Source: Oxalobacter formigenes (lineage in GTDB: Bacteria; Pseudomonadota; Gammaproteobacteria; Burkholderiales; Burkholderiaceae_D). Taken from it: DNA of 64,000 bases. Under the pieces are notes generated by a model, which saw only the letters and a list, made by a program, of their open reading frames with translations, was not told the origin of the DNA and ran no database searches. The position numbers were made by a program, and so were the translations under genes. Positions 29,792-38,930 of this stretch are shown here, one piece after another (position 1 is the first letter of the stretch; every line of letters begins with the position of its first letter). The stretch covers positions 930,001 through 994,000 of the forward strand of contig NZ_CP018787.1 of NCBI RefSeq assembly GCF_002127965.1. The letters run 5' to 3'.

Positions 29792-31866
29792 AACGTCAAT
29801 CCCCTGAATCTGTGATCTCTTCAGCATTTTCTTCCCGTATTTTTCGTCTTTCACTTATCGCTGCGGCTATTTTGTTTCCGTTGATGGTGTCGTCTTCTGC
29901 CTTTGCCGGGGAAACCATCGTTTATGAAGGAAGCGATCAATCAATGTTGAAAAAAGAGCCGGTCTATAACCGCAATAATTCCCTGTTTCCGGTGTCGGAC
30001 CTGTCGAACAATAGCGTGACAGTCAGCGCTGATGTCTCTGGTCGGATTTACGGAGGGGTGAGCAAACAGATGGGGGCAGCCGTATCAAACAACCTTGTCT
30101 CGATCAATGTGGGACGCATTGGCAGCGATGTTTTGGGCGGGTACAGCAACTCTGGCAATGTGACGGAAAACACAGTTGAGGTCACTGGTAGCGTAAGGGT
30201 CAATAGCGGTGTTTATGGTGGGCAAAGCATATCCGGTACTGCGTCAGGTAACACTGTCAGGATCGGAAGTGGAGCAACCGTTACCGGTAGTATATATGGT
30301 GGAGAAAATACCTATGGTGCAGCGACGGGAAATACTGTCATCATTGACAATGGAGTAGTGAACAGCACTATTATGGGCGGAAGAAGTTCTGATGAAAATG
30401 TGACAGATAACACAATCATAATCGATAATGCAATTGTAAAAGGTAACGTTTTTGGAGGAAATACCAATTCCGGTATTGCGACAGGAAATACCGTGATCGT
30501 CAAGGGTAATTCAGACATCAGCCAGACTGATCTGACAGGAGGCTATGGTCGTATTTCATCCGACAACACCCTGCAATTCTGGTCAGCTGGTCTGAGCGCC
30601 CAAAATATCGGTCGCTTCCAGAACCTGCAGTTCATACTGCCGGGGACCATCGGGGATGGAGATATCCTGTTGACCCTGACCAATGGGGTTCAGACAAATA
30701 TCAGCGACAGCAAAATCAGTGTGGCGATGGCGGCGGGAGGAAAAACGCTCAATGTCGGCAATACGGTCACCCTGCTGAAAAACGATGCCGGTATTAATAA
30801 AACCGGAGTGACCCAGACTACCATGACCGGCGTGCAAGGAGTTTCCCTGGACTACGATTTCGTCGTCAACCTTGACCCGGCTGATCCGGATCAAACAAGG
30901 TTGACCACCACGGTGACCAGCAAACATATATCCAAAGGAAGTACCATCTTCTCAACCGGAAGACTGGCCACCGTTGGCTTCCTGAATCAGGGAGGAGACT
31001 TTGCACTGGGAGAAGGCCTGAGCCGGGCGAAAGACGTGAGCACAAAAAAAGGAATCGGCGTATTCGGAGCCGTCGGAGGCAGCGACATGCGATACGACAC
31101 GGGAAGCGGGAGCAGCTCAAAAGCCAGCGGAAGCCATTTCCTCGTCGGAGTGGCCGGAAAACTCGACAGCGCGCAGGATAGAGACCTCATCGCAAGCGCC
31201 TATGTTGAAGCCGGATGGGGAGACATCAGCGGTCACAACGCCGTCACCGCTGCCAGCGGAGACAGCCATTACTACGGGCTGGGTCTGATAACAAGATACC
31301 AGCAAAACGAAGGGCAGTTCAAGGGACTCTACGGACAGATTAACGCCAGAATCGGCAAAGCATCCACCGACTCCCATAGCCAGCTGGTCAGCGCCGAAGG
31401 AAACCGGGGAAGCATCGATAAAGAAGCCACCTATTATGGTGCCGGAGCGGGAGTGGGCTATCTGAAAGAACTCAATGCCAGCTACAGTCTGGACTTCAGC
31501 GCCGAATACCAGTGGACCCACTTGAACGGATATGAAGCCGACATAGCCAGAGACCCGTACCGCTTCGACGACATAGACAGTCAGCGGACAAAAGTCGGAG
31601 CGAGACTCAGCTACACGGACAGCCAGCAATTTACGCCGTACATAGGAATGGCCTGGGAACACGAATTCAGTGGAAAGGCAAATGGAACGACATACGAGTT
31701 GAGTCTGGACGAGCTGAGCCTGAAAGGAGACAGCGGGATAGTGGAAGTGGGCGTGAACGTCAAAGCGGGCAACACAGGCCGTCTGAGCTTTGATGCCAAC
31801 GTATCCGGATATGTCGGACAGAGGGAGGGGGTCGCTGGCAAGTTCCGGATGAATTATGCGTTTTGA
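29788..31866 (+). CDS. Autotransporter (type Va) with repeat passenger
   Basis: 692-aa outer-membrane protein. Signal peptide about 1-40 (long charged N-region, hydrophobic core, SSAFA cleavage site). The passenger (about 41-390) contains eight repeats of 26-28 residues with the pattern N-T-V-x-I ... Y-G-G (residues about 74-262), suggesting a short beta-helix. The C-terminal roughly 290 residues (from about 400) form an autotransporter beta-barrel ending RMNYAF, with the terminal aromatic residue needed for assembly. GAAGG lies 9 nt upstream of the ATG. The 3' half uses GGA, AGC and AGA codons far more than the 5' half or neighbouring genes, suggesting a mosaic. Expression is probably phase variable. 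The ligand is unknown. Confidence 0.9.
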   Translation: MKRQSPESVISSAFSSRIFRLSLIAAAILFPLMVSSSAFAGETIVYEGSDQSMLKKEPVYNRNNSLFPVSDLSNNSVTVSADVSGRIYGGVSKQMGAAVSNNLVSINVGRIGSDVLGGYSNSGNVTENTVEVTGSVRVNSGVYGGQSISGTASGNTVRIGSGATVTGSIYGGENTYGAATGNTVIIDNGVVNSTIMGGRSSDENVTDNTIIIDNAIVKGNVFGGNTNSGIATGNTVIVKGNSDISQTDLTGGYGRISSDNTLQFWSAGLSAQNIGRFQNLQFILPGTIGDGDILLTLTNGVQTNISDSKISVAMAAGGKTLNVGNTVTLLKNDAGINKTGVTQTTMTGVQGVSLDYDFVVNLDPADPDQTRLTTTVTSKHISKGSTIFSTGRLATVGFLNQGGDFALGEGLSRAKDVSTKKGIGVFGAVGGSDMRYDTGSGSSSKASGSHFLVGVAGKLDSAQDRDLIASAYVEAGWGDISGHNAVTAASGDSHYYGLGLITRYQQNEGQFKGLYGQINARIGKASTDSHSQLVSAEGNRGSIDKEATYYGAGAGVGYLKELNASYSLDFSAEYQWTHLNGYEADIARDPYRFDDIDSQRTKVGARLSYTDSQQFTPYIGMAWEHEFSGKANGTTYELSLDELSLKGDSGIVEVGVNVKAGNTGRLSFDANVSGYVGQREGVAGKFRMNYAF
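30007..30573 (+). repeat. Eight 26-28-residue repeats in the autotransporter passenger
   Basis: GG pairs recur at protein residues 89, 117, 144, 171, 197, 223 and 251 (spacing 28, 27, 27, 26, 26, 28). Each is preceded by an NT[VI] or NxV triplet (75, 102, 128, 155, 182, 208, 234, 260). The DNA is diverged between copies, so these are old protein-level repeats rather than a fresh tandem array. Confidence 0.85.
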
Positions 31867-31920
31867 AACAGCTGTTTCTTAAACGGTTACTTTGCAGTCA
31901 GTGCACATAGGGCACGTTCA

Positions 31921-31945
31921 AGCCCCTCCATAGAGGGGCTTTTTT
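31921..31945 (+). terminator. Terminator after the autotransporter
   Basis: A perfect 8-bp stem (31921-31928 with 31933-31940), CATA loop, then T5. It lies 55 bp after the stop codon. Confidence 0.88.
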
Positions 31946-31972
31946 ATGTTTCTTGACTTGATGTTCGTTTGC

Positions 31973-32353
31973 TCATTCTTCCGGATAAGGCATCGGGATA
32001 CCGTCATTCAGGTACAGAAAACCCTTGATAAGGCGATAGGTGTACCAGCACCATGCCAGAACCCATACCGCTGCGGCAAATATCATGCCGATGATCGTGA
32101 AATAAAAAATCCAGCCCAGAACAACCCAGGCGAAATACCACCAGAACGAACGGATCTGCCATGTCTGGTGTGTATAGAGCCAGGTGTGAATCGCTCTCGG
32201 ACGGACCAGATAATTCAGGATCAGTGGTACAAATGAAAATATGCCGAGCGTGAACAGAAAGCAAACGGCGTGGAAAATATAAAGCCACCAGGCTGTCGAA
32301 CGCAGGTTGGTGAGGTAAGGCGAATTGTAATCGAGTGTAGCGTCGGTCGTCAT
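31973..32353 (-). CDS. DUF4870-like small membrane protein
   Basis: 126-aa integral membrane protein with three to four hydrophobic helices (SFVPLILNYLVR, WWYFAWVVLGWIFYFTIIGM, FAAAVWVLAWCWYTYRLIKG). The layout resembles the DUF4870 family of Tic20-like small membrane proteins, whose function is unclear. The ATG at 32353 is chosen because AAAGG lies at a workable distance; the ATG at 32359 is too close to it. It follows the methyltransferase gene by 23 bp on the same strand and is probably co-transcribed. Confidence 0.75.
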   Translation of the reverse strand: MTTDATLDYNSPYLTNLRSTAWWLYIFHAVCFLFTLGIFSFVPLILNYLVRPRAIHTWLYTHQTWQIRSFWWYFAWVVLGWIFYFTIIGMIFAAAVWVLAWCWYTYRLIKGFLYLNDGIPMPYPEE

Positions 32354-32376
32354 GATCATCCTTTCGTGAAATACGT

Positions 32377-33177
32377 CTAGGAAGTTTGATCAGGATTTTC
32401 TCCGGAAGTTTTATGATTGACGGGAATTGTCTGAAATATTTGACGCGGTCTTTTCCTGAATGCAGCGTCGATAAGATGGACACCGTGAATCCGTTTGATC
32501 GCCTGTATCAGGTAAACGCCGCCCAGAAACGGCCACCAGCGGTTTCCCGCTTTTTCCATGAAGGCAAAACGCTTGAGCCAGTGGCGTGTACGGCAGGGTG
32601 GGCGATAACATCCGAAATGCCCGCGGTTTATTTCGAAGTTCAAGAGTTTCAGCCAGTCCTTAAGACGGGGCAAGCCGATGAATTCGGCATACGATGGTAA
32701 GAAATAGGCTCCGGTCAGTTTGCCGATACTCTGGCGAAGGCCCCACAGACTGGCCGGATTGAAGCCGCTGATGATGACTTGTCCTTCGGGAATCAGCACG
32801 CGGTCCACTTCTCTTAAAATCATGTGCGGATTTTCGGCAAACTCGAATGCATGTGGCAGGATGATCAGATCGATCGATTCGGATGCAAAAGGCAATCGGT
32901 CGATATCATGGATGAGCGAGAGCTTTGCGGCTCCATCAGTCGCGTTTGAGGAAGGTGGTTCCGGAAAGAACTGGTTGCTGACCCACCGGTTTTTGATCCG
33001 GCTGTCTTTTAAGGCGTTGATTTCGGAAAAACCGATTTGAAGGGCATTGAAACCGAATATATCGGCGGAAAGGGTCTGGAAAAGATTTTCTTCCCATTCG
33101 AGCATGTATCGTCCAACCGGTGTCATCAGCCAGTCGTGCATGATCTGGATTTTTATCTTGGCTTCAGACGCTTTCAT
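32377..33177 (-). CDS. SAM-dependent methyltransferase (class I-like)
   Basis: 266-aa protein with a Methyltransf_11-like core. LPFASESIDLIILPHAFEFA and LREVDRVLIPEGQVIISGFN are the post-I and motif III regions. Motif I is unusual (ALQIGFSE instead of a glycine-rich loop). The segment SGFNPASLWGLRQ is shared with a betaproteobacterial family usually encoded between gloB and rnhA. Here it is separated from gloB by about 5.7 kb. The substrate is unknown. Confidence 0.85.
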   Translation of the reverse strand: MKASEAKIKIQIMHDWLMTPVGRYMLEWEENLFQTLSADIFGFNALQIGFSEINALKDSRIKNRWVSNQFFPEPPSSNATDGAAKLSLIHDIDRLPFASESIDLIILPHAFEFAENPHMILREVDRVLIPEGQVIISGFNPASLWGLRQSIGKLTGAYFLPSYAEFIGLPRLKDWLKLLNFEINRGHFGCYRPPCRTRHWLKRFAFMEKAGNRWWPFLGGVYLIQAIKRIHGVHLIDAAFRKRPRQIFQTIPVNHKTSGENPDQTS

Positions 33178-33445
33178 ACTTTTTCAAATATATCCGGTGA
33201 AAAAACGGTTTATCAGATTGATGGATCAATTGATGAACCGGATTTTTTATTTTACTGGCAGTTCGACGGCAGCACTACTTTCAATTTGTAAAAAACAGGC
33301 ATTCAGATTGAGAATATTTTCTTTCGGGTGTGTCCTAAAAACCTCGTTCATGCCTCTAAAAAACACCCTTTTGTGTCAGGTCATGATTCATGGGGCTGTT
33401 TATGTTTGAATTAAATCATGTTTTGAACAGGTACCGGGAAAGAGT

Positions 33446-33886
33446 ATGACAGAAAATATAACGGTGACGTTGACGCACAAAAATGATTATCGCTTTGAAG
33501 TGGATTTCAATGAATCGTTCAAGGGATTTGTTTCGGATATCGAAAAACCGTCGGGAGGAAGTTGTGGACCGGCACAAACGCATATGCTTCTGGCTGCCGT
33601 TGCCAATTGCCTGTCGGTGAGTTTTTTGTATTCACTGAACCGTTTCGGCATTGATGGTGGAAATATTGTGACGAAGGCCATGCTGGATATCTGCAAAAGG
33701 GATGGTGTATATCGTGTCGGCAAGATAAATGTCGCCATAACGACAGGAAAATCGGAAGAGGAAATGAATGGGCTGGGTGATGTTTTGTCCGGTTTTGAAA
33801 ATATCAGTGCGATTTCAAGAAGTGTTCTTGAAGGCATTCCGATCGAGACTCATGTTTTTGACAGAAAAGGAATTCGCCTGAAATAA
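33446..33886 (+). CDS. OsmC family protein
   Basis: 146-aa protein of the OsmC/Ohr superfamily, cytoplasmic thiol peroxidases that reduce organic hydroperoxides. The helix HMLLAAVANCLSVSFLYSL carries the conserved Cys; a second Cys in GGSCGPAQ is close by, not at the usual C-terminal position, so peroxidase activity is uncertain. The end segment ISRSVLEGIPIETHVF aligns with the family core. The ribosome binding site is modest (GGGAAAGAG). Confidence 0.85.
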   Translation: MTENITVTLTHKNDYRFEVDFNESFKGFVSDIEKPSGGSCGPAQTHMLLAAVANCLSVSFLYSLNRFGIDGGNIVTKAMLDICKRDGVYRVGKINVAITTGKSEEEMNGLGDVLSGFENISAISRSVLEGIPIETHVFDRKGIRLK

Positions 33887-34004
33887 ATTTTTATATCGGC
33901 GCGTTTATAAGGTATCCTTTTTACAAGGGCGGGAATTGTTTCGAAAAATTCTTCGTTGCCGTTTTCGGTTTCTTGTTTTTGACAGAAAAATAAGGAGATA
34001 AAAG

Positions 34005-34457
34005 ATGCAGATTGGACATATTTGCTCGAACAACGTAGTGACTTGCATTTCGAATACGACAGTGCTGGAAGCCGCGCAGCTGATGCGCCGCAATCACGTC
34101 GGTACGCTGATAGTGGTTGAGGAAGTCAATGGTATGCTGGTTCCGCAAGGTATCGTAACGGATCGCGATATAGTCGTGGTCGTTCTTGCCGAAGGTCTCG
34201 ATCCAAAAAGCATCAAGGTCATCGATATCATGAAGGTCGAGCTGATGACGGCCGTTGAAACGGAAGACGTGTTTGAAACGGTGGAAAGAATGCGCTTCAA
34301 GGGTGTCCGTCGTATTCCTATTGTCGATAAAATGGGCGGACTCGTCGGTATCGTCAGTGTGGACGATATCTGGAAATTCCTGTCCAAGGAGATCAACGAA
34401 CTGGCTGATGTGACGACTCGCCAGCAGACACGTGAAAAAGTGGCTCGTCGCCGCTAG
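34005..34457 (+). CDS. CBS-domain protein
   Basis: 150-aa protein made of two CBS domains (about residues 7-65 and 72-130) and a short basic tail. Motifs include ISNTTVLEAAQLMRRNHVGTLIV, PQGIVTDRDIVVV and FKGVRRIPIVDKMGGLVGIVS. CBS pairs bind adenosyl ligands and usually sense energy state; no partner domain is present, so the target is unknown. AAGGAGAT upstream of the ATG is a strong ribosome binding site. Confidence 0.9.
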   Translation: MQIGHICSNNVVTCISNTTVLEAAQLMRRNHVGTLIVVEEVNGMLVPQGIVTDRDIVVVVLAEGLDPKSIKVIDIMKVELMTAVETEDVFETVERMRFKGVRRIPIVDKMGGLVGIVSVDDIWKFLSKEINELADVTTRQQTREKVARRR

Positions 34458-34472
34458 AATAAGCAGGGATTC

Positions 34473-34503
34473 AAAAAAGGCTGCTTAAATGGCAGCCTTT
34501 TTT
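34473..34503. terminator. Bidirectional terminator
   Basis: An A6-GGCTGC/GCAGCC-T6 inverted repeat (34473-34484 with 34492-34503) lies between the convergent CBS gene and the GGDEF-EAL gene and can serve both. Confidence 0.88.
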
Positions 34504-34538
34504 GTCGGGGAAACGTTTGTATAAAGTAAAAACGCAAT

Positions 34539-36302
34539 TTATTTGAAATTCGAACAGACCAGATCGGAAGGCTGGTGTTTTGCCAGAAAGATTTCCACTT
34601 TCTCGGGAGGAAGAGGCGGGCTGCATAAATATCCCTGTATCTGGTCACACCCTTTTGTGCACAGAAAAGCCAGCTGTTCGTGGGTTGCGACCCCTTCTGC
34701 GATGACAGGCATGCCCAGTGAATGAGCCAGATCGATTGTCGATTCGATGATGGATTGAATGCCGTCGCTTTCAGTGAGGCCGGATATGAAGGAACCGTCG
34801 ATTTTGAGGAGGTCGATAGGTAATGATGAAAGATAACGCAGCGATGAATAACCTGTTCCGAAGTCGTCGATGGAGATGGTGACGCCAAGATCGCGGATTT
34901 CCATCAGGTTGGTTTTGACCTTGTCCATATCCTCGATGAGGCTGCTCTCTGTTATTTCCAGTTCGTAAAGGGTGGGAGGCAGGCCCATTTCAGTGACGAT
35001 ATGCAAGATCGATTGAGTAAGATCCGGTGTATAAAGATCTTTGGACGACACATTCAAGGCGACTGGTACCACCGGAACTTTCCGGCTTTGCCAGTCCAGC
35101 AGTTGTCGGGTAACGGCTGTCAGTGTGAATTCCGTTATTTTTTCGATCAGGCCGATTTCTTCCGCTGTAGGGATGAAATTGGCTGCTGAAATGATGCCTT
35201 CCGAAGGATGTTTCCAGCGGATCAGGGCTTCAAGCCCGACGATTTTGCCGGTCGCCAGCGACAGACGCGGTTGATAGTAGAGGATGAATTCGTTTTTATC
35301 CAGTGCACGCCTGAGCTCCGATTCATGCATCAGCCTTTGCATTGGCGTGATGATCATGTCCGGATTATAGAACCGTGCCACGCTGGAGCGTCGTTTTCTG
35401 GCTTCGGTCAGGGCGACACCGGCATATTTCAGAAGGGTATTGGCATCGGTACTGTCGCGCGGATAAATGCTGCCGCCGATGCTGACGGCGATGGAAATGT
35501 CATGTCCCGATAATTGGGAGGGCTCGCTCACCATTTTCAAAAGCCGTGTAGCGATCGCGACGATGTCGGATGCCTTGTCGATTTTTTCGAGGATAACGAC
35601 AAATTCATCTCCGCCGAGCCTGACGACTGTGTCGCGCTCGTCAATGCCGTGTATGAGGCGTTTGGAGAAGAGTTTCAGGAGTGCGTCACCAGCATCATGT
35701 CCCAGACTTTCATTGATGATCTTGAAGCGGTTGATATTGAAGATCAGAATGCCGAGCATTTTTCCGGATTGCCGGGTTCTTTCAATGGCACCATCGAGAA
35801 AACTGTCGAGATAATTACGGGTTGGAAGGGATGTCAAGGGATCGAACAGGGAAATATGCTGGTCGGGGAAGGGTTTTCCTTCGGGATCGGTCAGGCGTGA
35901 CACGATCAGGGCAAAATCCGGCTTGTTGTCTTCGTCAAGAATCAGTTTGACAATGTTTTCCGTTTGCATGTACAGGCCGTTTTTGTTCCGGAACTTGATT
36001 TCGACCTGAAACTGGCGCTGCGTATGCCACATGTCTTTCCATGTATGCTGTGTATGGAAGTATGTATTCGGATTGATCAGGTCCTTGACGGTTTTCGGGA
36101 ATTTGCCCGGATCGTAACCCAGCATTTCTTCAAAGCGGGAATTGGCAAACAGAATCTGTTCGTCTTCACTGATTTGCAATACGCCGACAGGGAGATTGTC
36201 GAGAATGGTTTTATGGCGATTCCTTCGGTTTTTCCTTTGCGGAATGGCTGCGGAAAATTCCGGACCGGGCAAGTGATCGGCTATGTCCGCACGCTTGATC
36301 AT
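34539..36302 (-). CDS. PAS-GGDEF-EAL protein, probable c-di-GMP phosphodiesterase
   Basis: 587-aa soluble protein: one PAS domain (about 30-140), GGDEF (about 150-310), EAL (about 330-580). EAL (358-360), ELEITES, ISIDDFGTGYSS, LLKID and AEGVAT are present, so the phosphodiesterase site looks intact. The GGDEF motif itself is kept (230-234), but the metal-binding Asp of the DxD motif is Asn (IFNINRFK) and the RxxD inhibitory site is absent, so cyclase activity is doubtful. AGGGAG precedes the ATG. It is a tandem paralogue of the next gene upstream (36501-38621). Confidence 0.92.
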   Translation of the reverse strand: MIKRADIADHLPGPEFSAAIPQRKNRRNRHKTILDNLPVGVLQISEDEQILFANSRFEEMLGYDPGKFPKTVKDLINPNTYFHTQHTWKDMWHTQRQFQVEIKFRNKNGLYMQTENIVKLILDEDNKPDFALIVSRLTDPEGKPFPDQHISLFDPLTSLPTRNYLDSFLDGAIERTRQSGKMLGILIFNINRFKIINESLGHDAGDALLKLFSKRLIHGIDERDTVVRLGGDEFVVILEKIDKASDIVAIATRLLKMVSEPSQLSGHDISIAVSIGGSIYPRDSTDANTLLKYAGVALTEARKRRSSVARFYNPDMIITPMQRLMHESELRRALDKNEFILYYQPRLSLATGKIVGLEALIRWKHPSEGIISAANFIPTAEEIGLIEKITEFTLTAVTRQLLDWQSRKVPVVPVALNVSSKDLYTPDLTQSILHIVTEMGLPPTLYELEITESSLIEDMDKVKTNLMEIRDLGVTISIDDFGTGYSSLRYLSSLPIDLLKIDGSFISGLTESDGIQSIIESTIDLAHSLGMPVIAEGVATHEQLAFLCTKGCDQIQGYLCSPPLPPEKVEIFLAKHQPSDLVCSNFK

Positions 36303-36500
36303 ATGTGTACTCCCTGAATTTCGTGTGAAAAAATTTGTTCTGACAAATCGTTGTTTTCAATGAGCCTGATGAGGAATTGGGACAAGCCTGCATCTACTAT
36401 ACGGCAGTTTTTTTTACGCACTTTTCGATTGCATCAAAGAGAATGCACAAATCATGCAAGGTAAAGTACGGGAAGGCAAAAGAAAAAACAGGGTCCGTAA

Positions 36501-38621
36501 CTAGACGGAAAGACCCAGACTGGAAGGCATGAATTTATCAAGGAAAATGTCCAGTTCATCCGGTGACAATGGCCTGCTGCAGAGGTATCCCTGTATCTGA
36601 TCGCAGCCACGATTGACCAGAAATTCAAGCTGTTCCTGAGTCGATACGCCTTCTGCGATAACTTGCATGTGCAGGGAATGAGCCAGATTGATTGTGGTCT
36701 CGACAATGGATGCCGTGTTTTTGTTCACGATGACGTTGGCGATGAACGAACTGTCGATTTTCAGATAATCGACGGGAAGGGTGGACAAATAGCTGAGAGA
36801 CGAATAGCCGGTTCCGAAATCGTCTATGGAAACGGTAATGCCCATTTTACGAATTTCAGACAGAGTGGCACGGACTTTACGAATGTCTTCGATCAGGCCG
36901 GTTTCCGTGATTTCCAGTTCGAAAAGCTTTGGTGAGAGCCCGGTCTTGTCCAGAATGTCTTTCAGGGCATTTTTCAGGTCCGAATCGTATAATTCGGTGG
37001 ATGCGACATTGATGGCAACGGGGATAAGCTGTTTGTTTTTTTCGCGCCATCGCATCAGTTGAGTGGTAACGGTTTTCAGCATGAATTCGCCGATACGGCG
37101 GATCAGTCCGATTCGTTCTGCCTGTAATATGAATTCGGCAGCCGGTATCAGGCCTTTCTGGGGGTGATTCCAGCGGATAAGGGCTTCAAGTCCAACGATT
37201 TTGCCCGTTGAAAGGGATAACCTGGGTTGATAATAGGCCAGGAATTCTTTCTTTTCCATCGCACGCATGAGACTCGTTTCATTCAAAAGCTGATCCAGTA
37301 CCGTGACACTCATGTCCCGATTGAAGAAACGGAAGGCGTTCATGCCGGTTCGTTTGGCTTCGATCATGGCGATATCGGCATATTTCAACAGGGAATCGAT
37401 TTCTGTCGAATCGCGCGGATAAACACTGCACCCTATGCTGGCGGTAACGGTAAGGTCATGTCCGGCCAGTTTCATGGGGCGTGAAATGGAATAGAGAAGA
37501 TTGTGGGCGATCATATCGATGTTGTCATCGTTACGGATATTCTGGAGCACTACAATGAACTCATCGTTTCCCATCCGGATAACGATATCTTCCTTTCGCA
37601 AGGAAGTTGAAAGGCGAATCGCGATCGATTTGAGCAATTCGTCGCCTACTTCATGACCGAGACTTTCATTAACCATTTTGAAACGGTTGAGGTTCAGCAG
37701 CAAGATGGCAAAACTCTGTCTGGATTTGGCGGAACGATCGATCGCATCGTTTAACAGCAAATCAGCATAGTTCCGGCTTGGCAGGGATGTCAGCCGGTCA
37801 TACAAAAAGAGATTGCGCCTTTCGCCTGAGTAATCCTTGTCGCTTGGCAGAGTGGCAATCAGGGCATACGCCGGTTTGCGTTTATCGTCGAGTTTTAAGG
37901 AAATTTCATTATTGGTCAGGATGTAAGAGCCATCCTGACAGCGCAGGGGCAATTCAATGTGAAAGTGCGATGTCGTGTACCAGAGTTCCTGCCAGGACTT
38001 GACTGTTTCGGCTTTTTTGCGGTTTTGGGGATGGAGCAAATCGTTGAAACTGACGGGAAAAGTTTCATCCGTGTAACCCAACAACTTTTTTATGGTGCGG
38101 TTGGCATACAGTATTCGCGTATCCTGTGCCAGTTGCATCACGCCGACTCTTATTTCATCAAGAAAATTTCCATAAACGGCCTTTTCATCGGCGAAAGGTG
38201 TTCCCGTATCCCGGGATGACTCGGGCAAAGTTTTGAAAGTGCAGTACAGTCCGGTAACCTGCCCGTTTTCATTATGGATGGGAACGCAGCTGAAAACGGA
38301 TTGATCCTGCTGGTTTTTATTCTCTTTCAAAACCCACAGGGATACTCTTTCCGGTTTCGGTTCTTTTCCTTGTAGTGCCAGTTTTACTGGAGTGGATATT
38401 GTTTCCCACAAGGGCGCGAGCAGATCTTTCAGGGATTGTCCGGATCGGGACGTGCGATGATCGATCAGTTCGGAAAAAGCGTCGTTGCAGAAGGTGGTCA
38501 AATCCTTTCCCCAGGCGATGCAAACGGGTTCGTTTGAGTGCTGCGCAATGGAAAACAGGTTTTTTAACAACCAGGGCCAGTCTGAACGGGTGTCGAGTGA
38601 CAGTCGGGATGATTCAGCCAT
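36501..38621 (-). CDS. PAS-PAS-GGDEF-EAL protein, probable c-di-GMP phosphodiesterase
   Basis: 706-aa soluble protein: two PAS-like domains (about 20-135 and 150-260), GGDEF-like (about 270-435) and EAL (about 450-700). The GGDEF motif is GNDEF (351-355) and the metal Asp is Asn (LLNLNRFK), so cyclase activity is unlikely. An RxxD site (RKED, 342-345) remains and could still bind c-di-GMP. EAL (479-481), ELEITET, SIDDFGTGYSS, YLKID and AEGVST are intact. AGGAAAG precedes the ATG. A gap of about 200 bp without a clear terminator separates it from its paralogue. Confidence 0.92.
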   Translation of the reverse strand: MAESSRLSLDTRSDWPWLLKNLFSIAQHSNEPVCIAWGKDLTTFCNDAFSELIDHRTSRSGQSLKDLLAPLWETISTPVKLALQGKEPKPERVSLWVLKENKNQQDQSVFSCVPIHNENGQVTGLYCTFKTLPESSRDTGTPFADEKAVYGNFLDEIRVGVMQLAQDTRILYANRTIKKLLGYTDETFPVSFNDLLHPQNRKKAETVKSWQELWYTTSHFHIELPLRCQDGSYILTNNEISLKLDDKRKPAYALIATLPSDKDYSGERRNLFLYDRLTSLPSRNYADLLLNDAIDRSAKSRQSFAILLLNLNRFKMVNESLGHEVGDELLKSIAIRLSTSLRKEDIVIRMGNDEFIVVLQNIRNDDNIDMIAHNLLYSISRPMKLAGHDLTVTASIGCSVYPRDSTEIDSLLKYADIAMIEAKRTGMNAFRFFNRDMSVTVLDQLLNETSLMRAMEKKEFLAYYQPRLSLSTGKIVGLEALIRWNHPQKGLIPAAEFILQAERIGLIRRIGEFMLKTVTTQLMRWREKNKQLIPVAINVASTELYDSDLKNALKDILDKTGLSPKLFELEITETGLIEDIRKVRATLSEIRKMGITVSIDDFGTGYSSLSYLSTLPVDYLKIDSSFIANVIVNKNTASIVETTINLAHSLHMQVIAEGVSTQEQLEFLVNRGCDQIQGYLCSRPLSPDELDIFLDKFMPSSLGLSV

Positions 38622-38884
38622 GTCGATCTACTTTCCTGTAACAGGGGAATTAGGGTCAGAAGTCTGTTTATCATCTTTTTCCGGCATGCATCATCCTGAT
38701 GAAGATCGCTTGAATGCCTGTAGTTTATTCGAAATGATGATGCTTAGGTTCATTAAATATCAGGGGAAGATAATAAAAATTGTCCGGATGGAAAAATTTC
38801 CGGTTTTGACCGGGATATTTTTACCTGATGAAACCGGTAAAAAAAGAAATTCTTTTGATAACGGAAAATGACGGGATGAAATTG
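38622..38884. other. Intergenic region upstream of the GGDEF-EAL pair
   Basis: About 260 bases between the gloB terminator and the GGDEF-EAL gene. It presumably holds the promoter of the pair. I see no gene or clear -35/-10 element. Confidence 0.4.
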
Positions 38885-38911
38885 AAAAAACCGGACAGGA
38901 TCTGTCCGGTT
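38885..38911 (-). terminator. Terminator after gloB
   Basis: A 10-bp stem (38889-38898 with 38902-38911) is followed on the minus strand by T6 (complement of 38885-38890). It lies 20 bp past the gloB stop. Confidence 0.85.
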
Positions 38912-38930
38912 ACATGCTTGTGTCACAAGA

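Noticed and set aside
33290-33445. Possible gene or riboswitch before the OsmC gene
   Set aside because: Only a weak GGGTGT/ACACCC pairing with a long loop and no conserved aptamer features could be seen.
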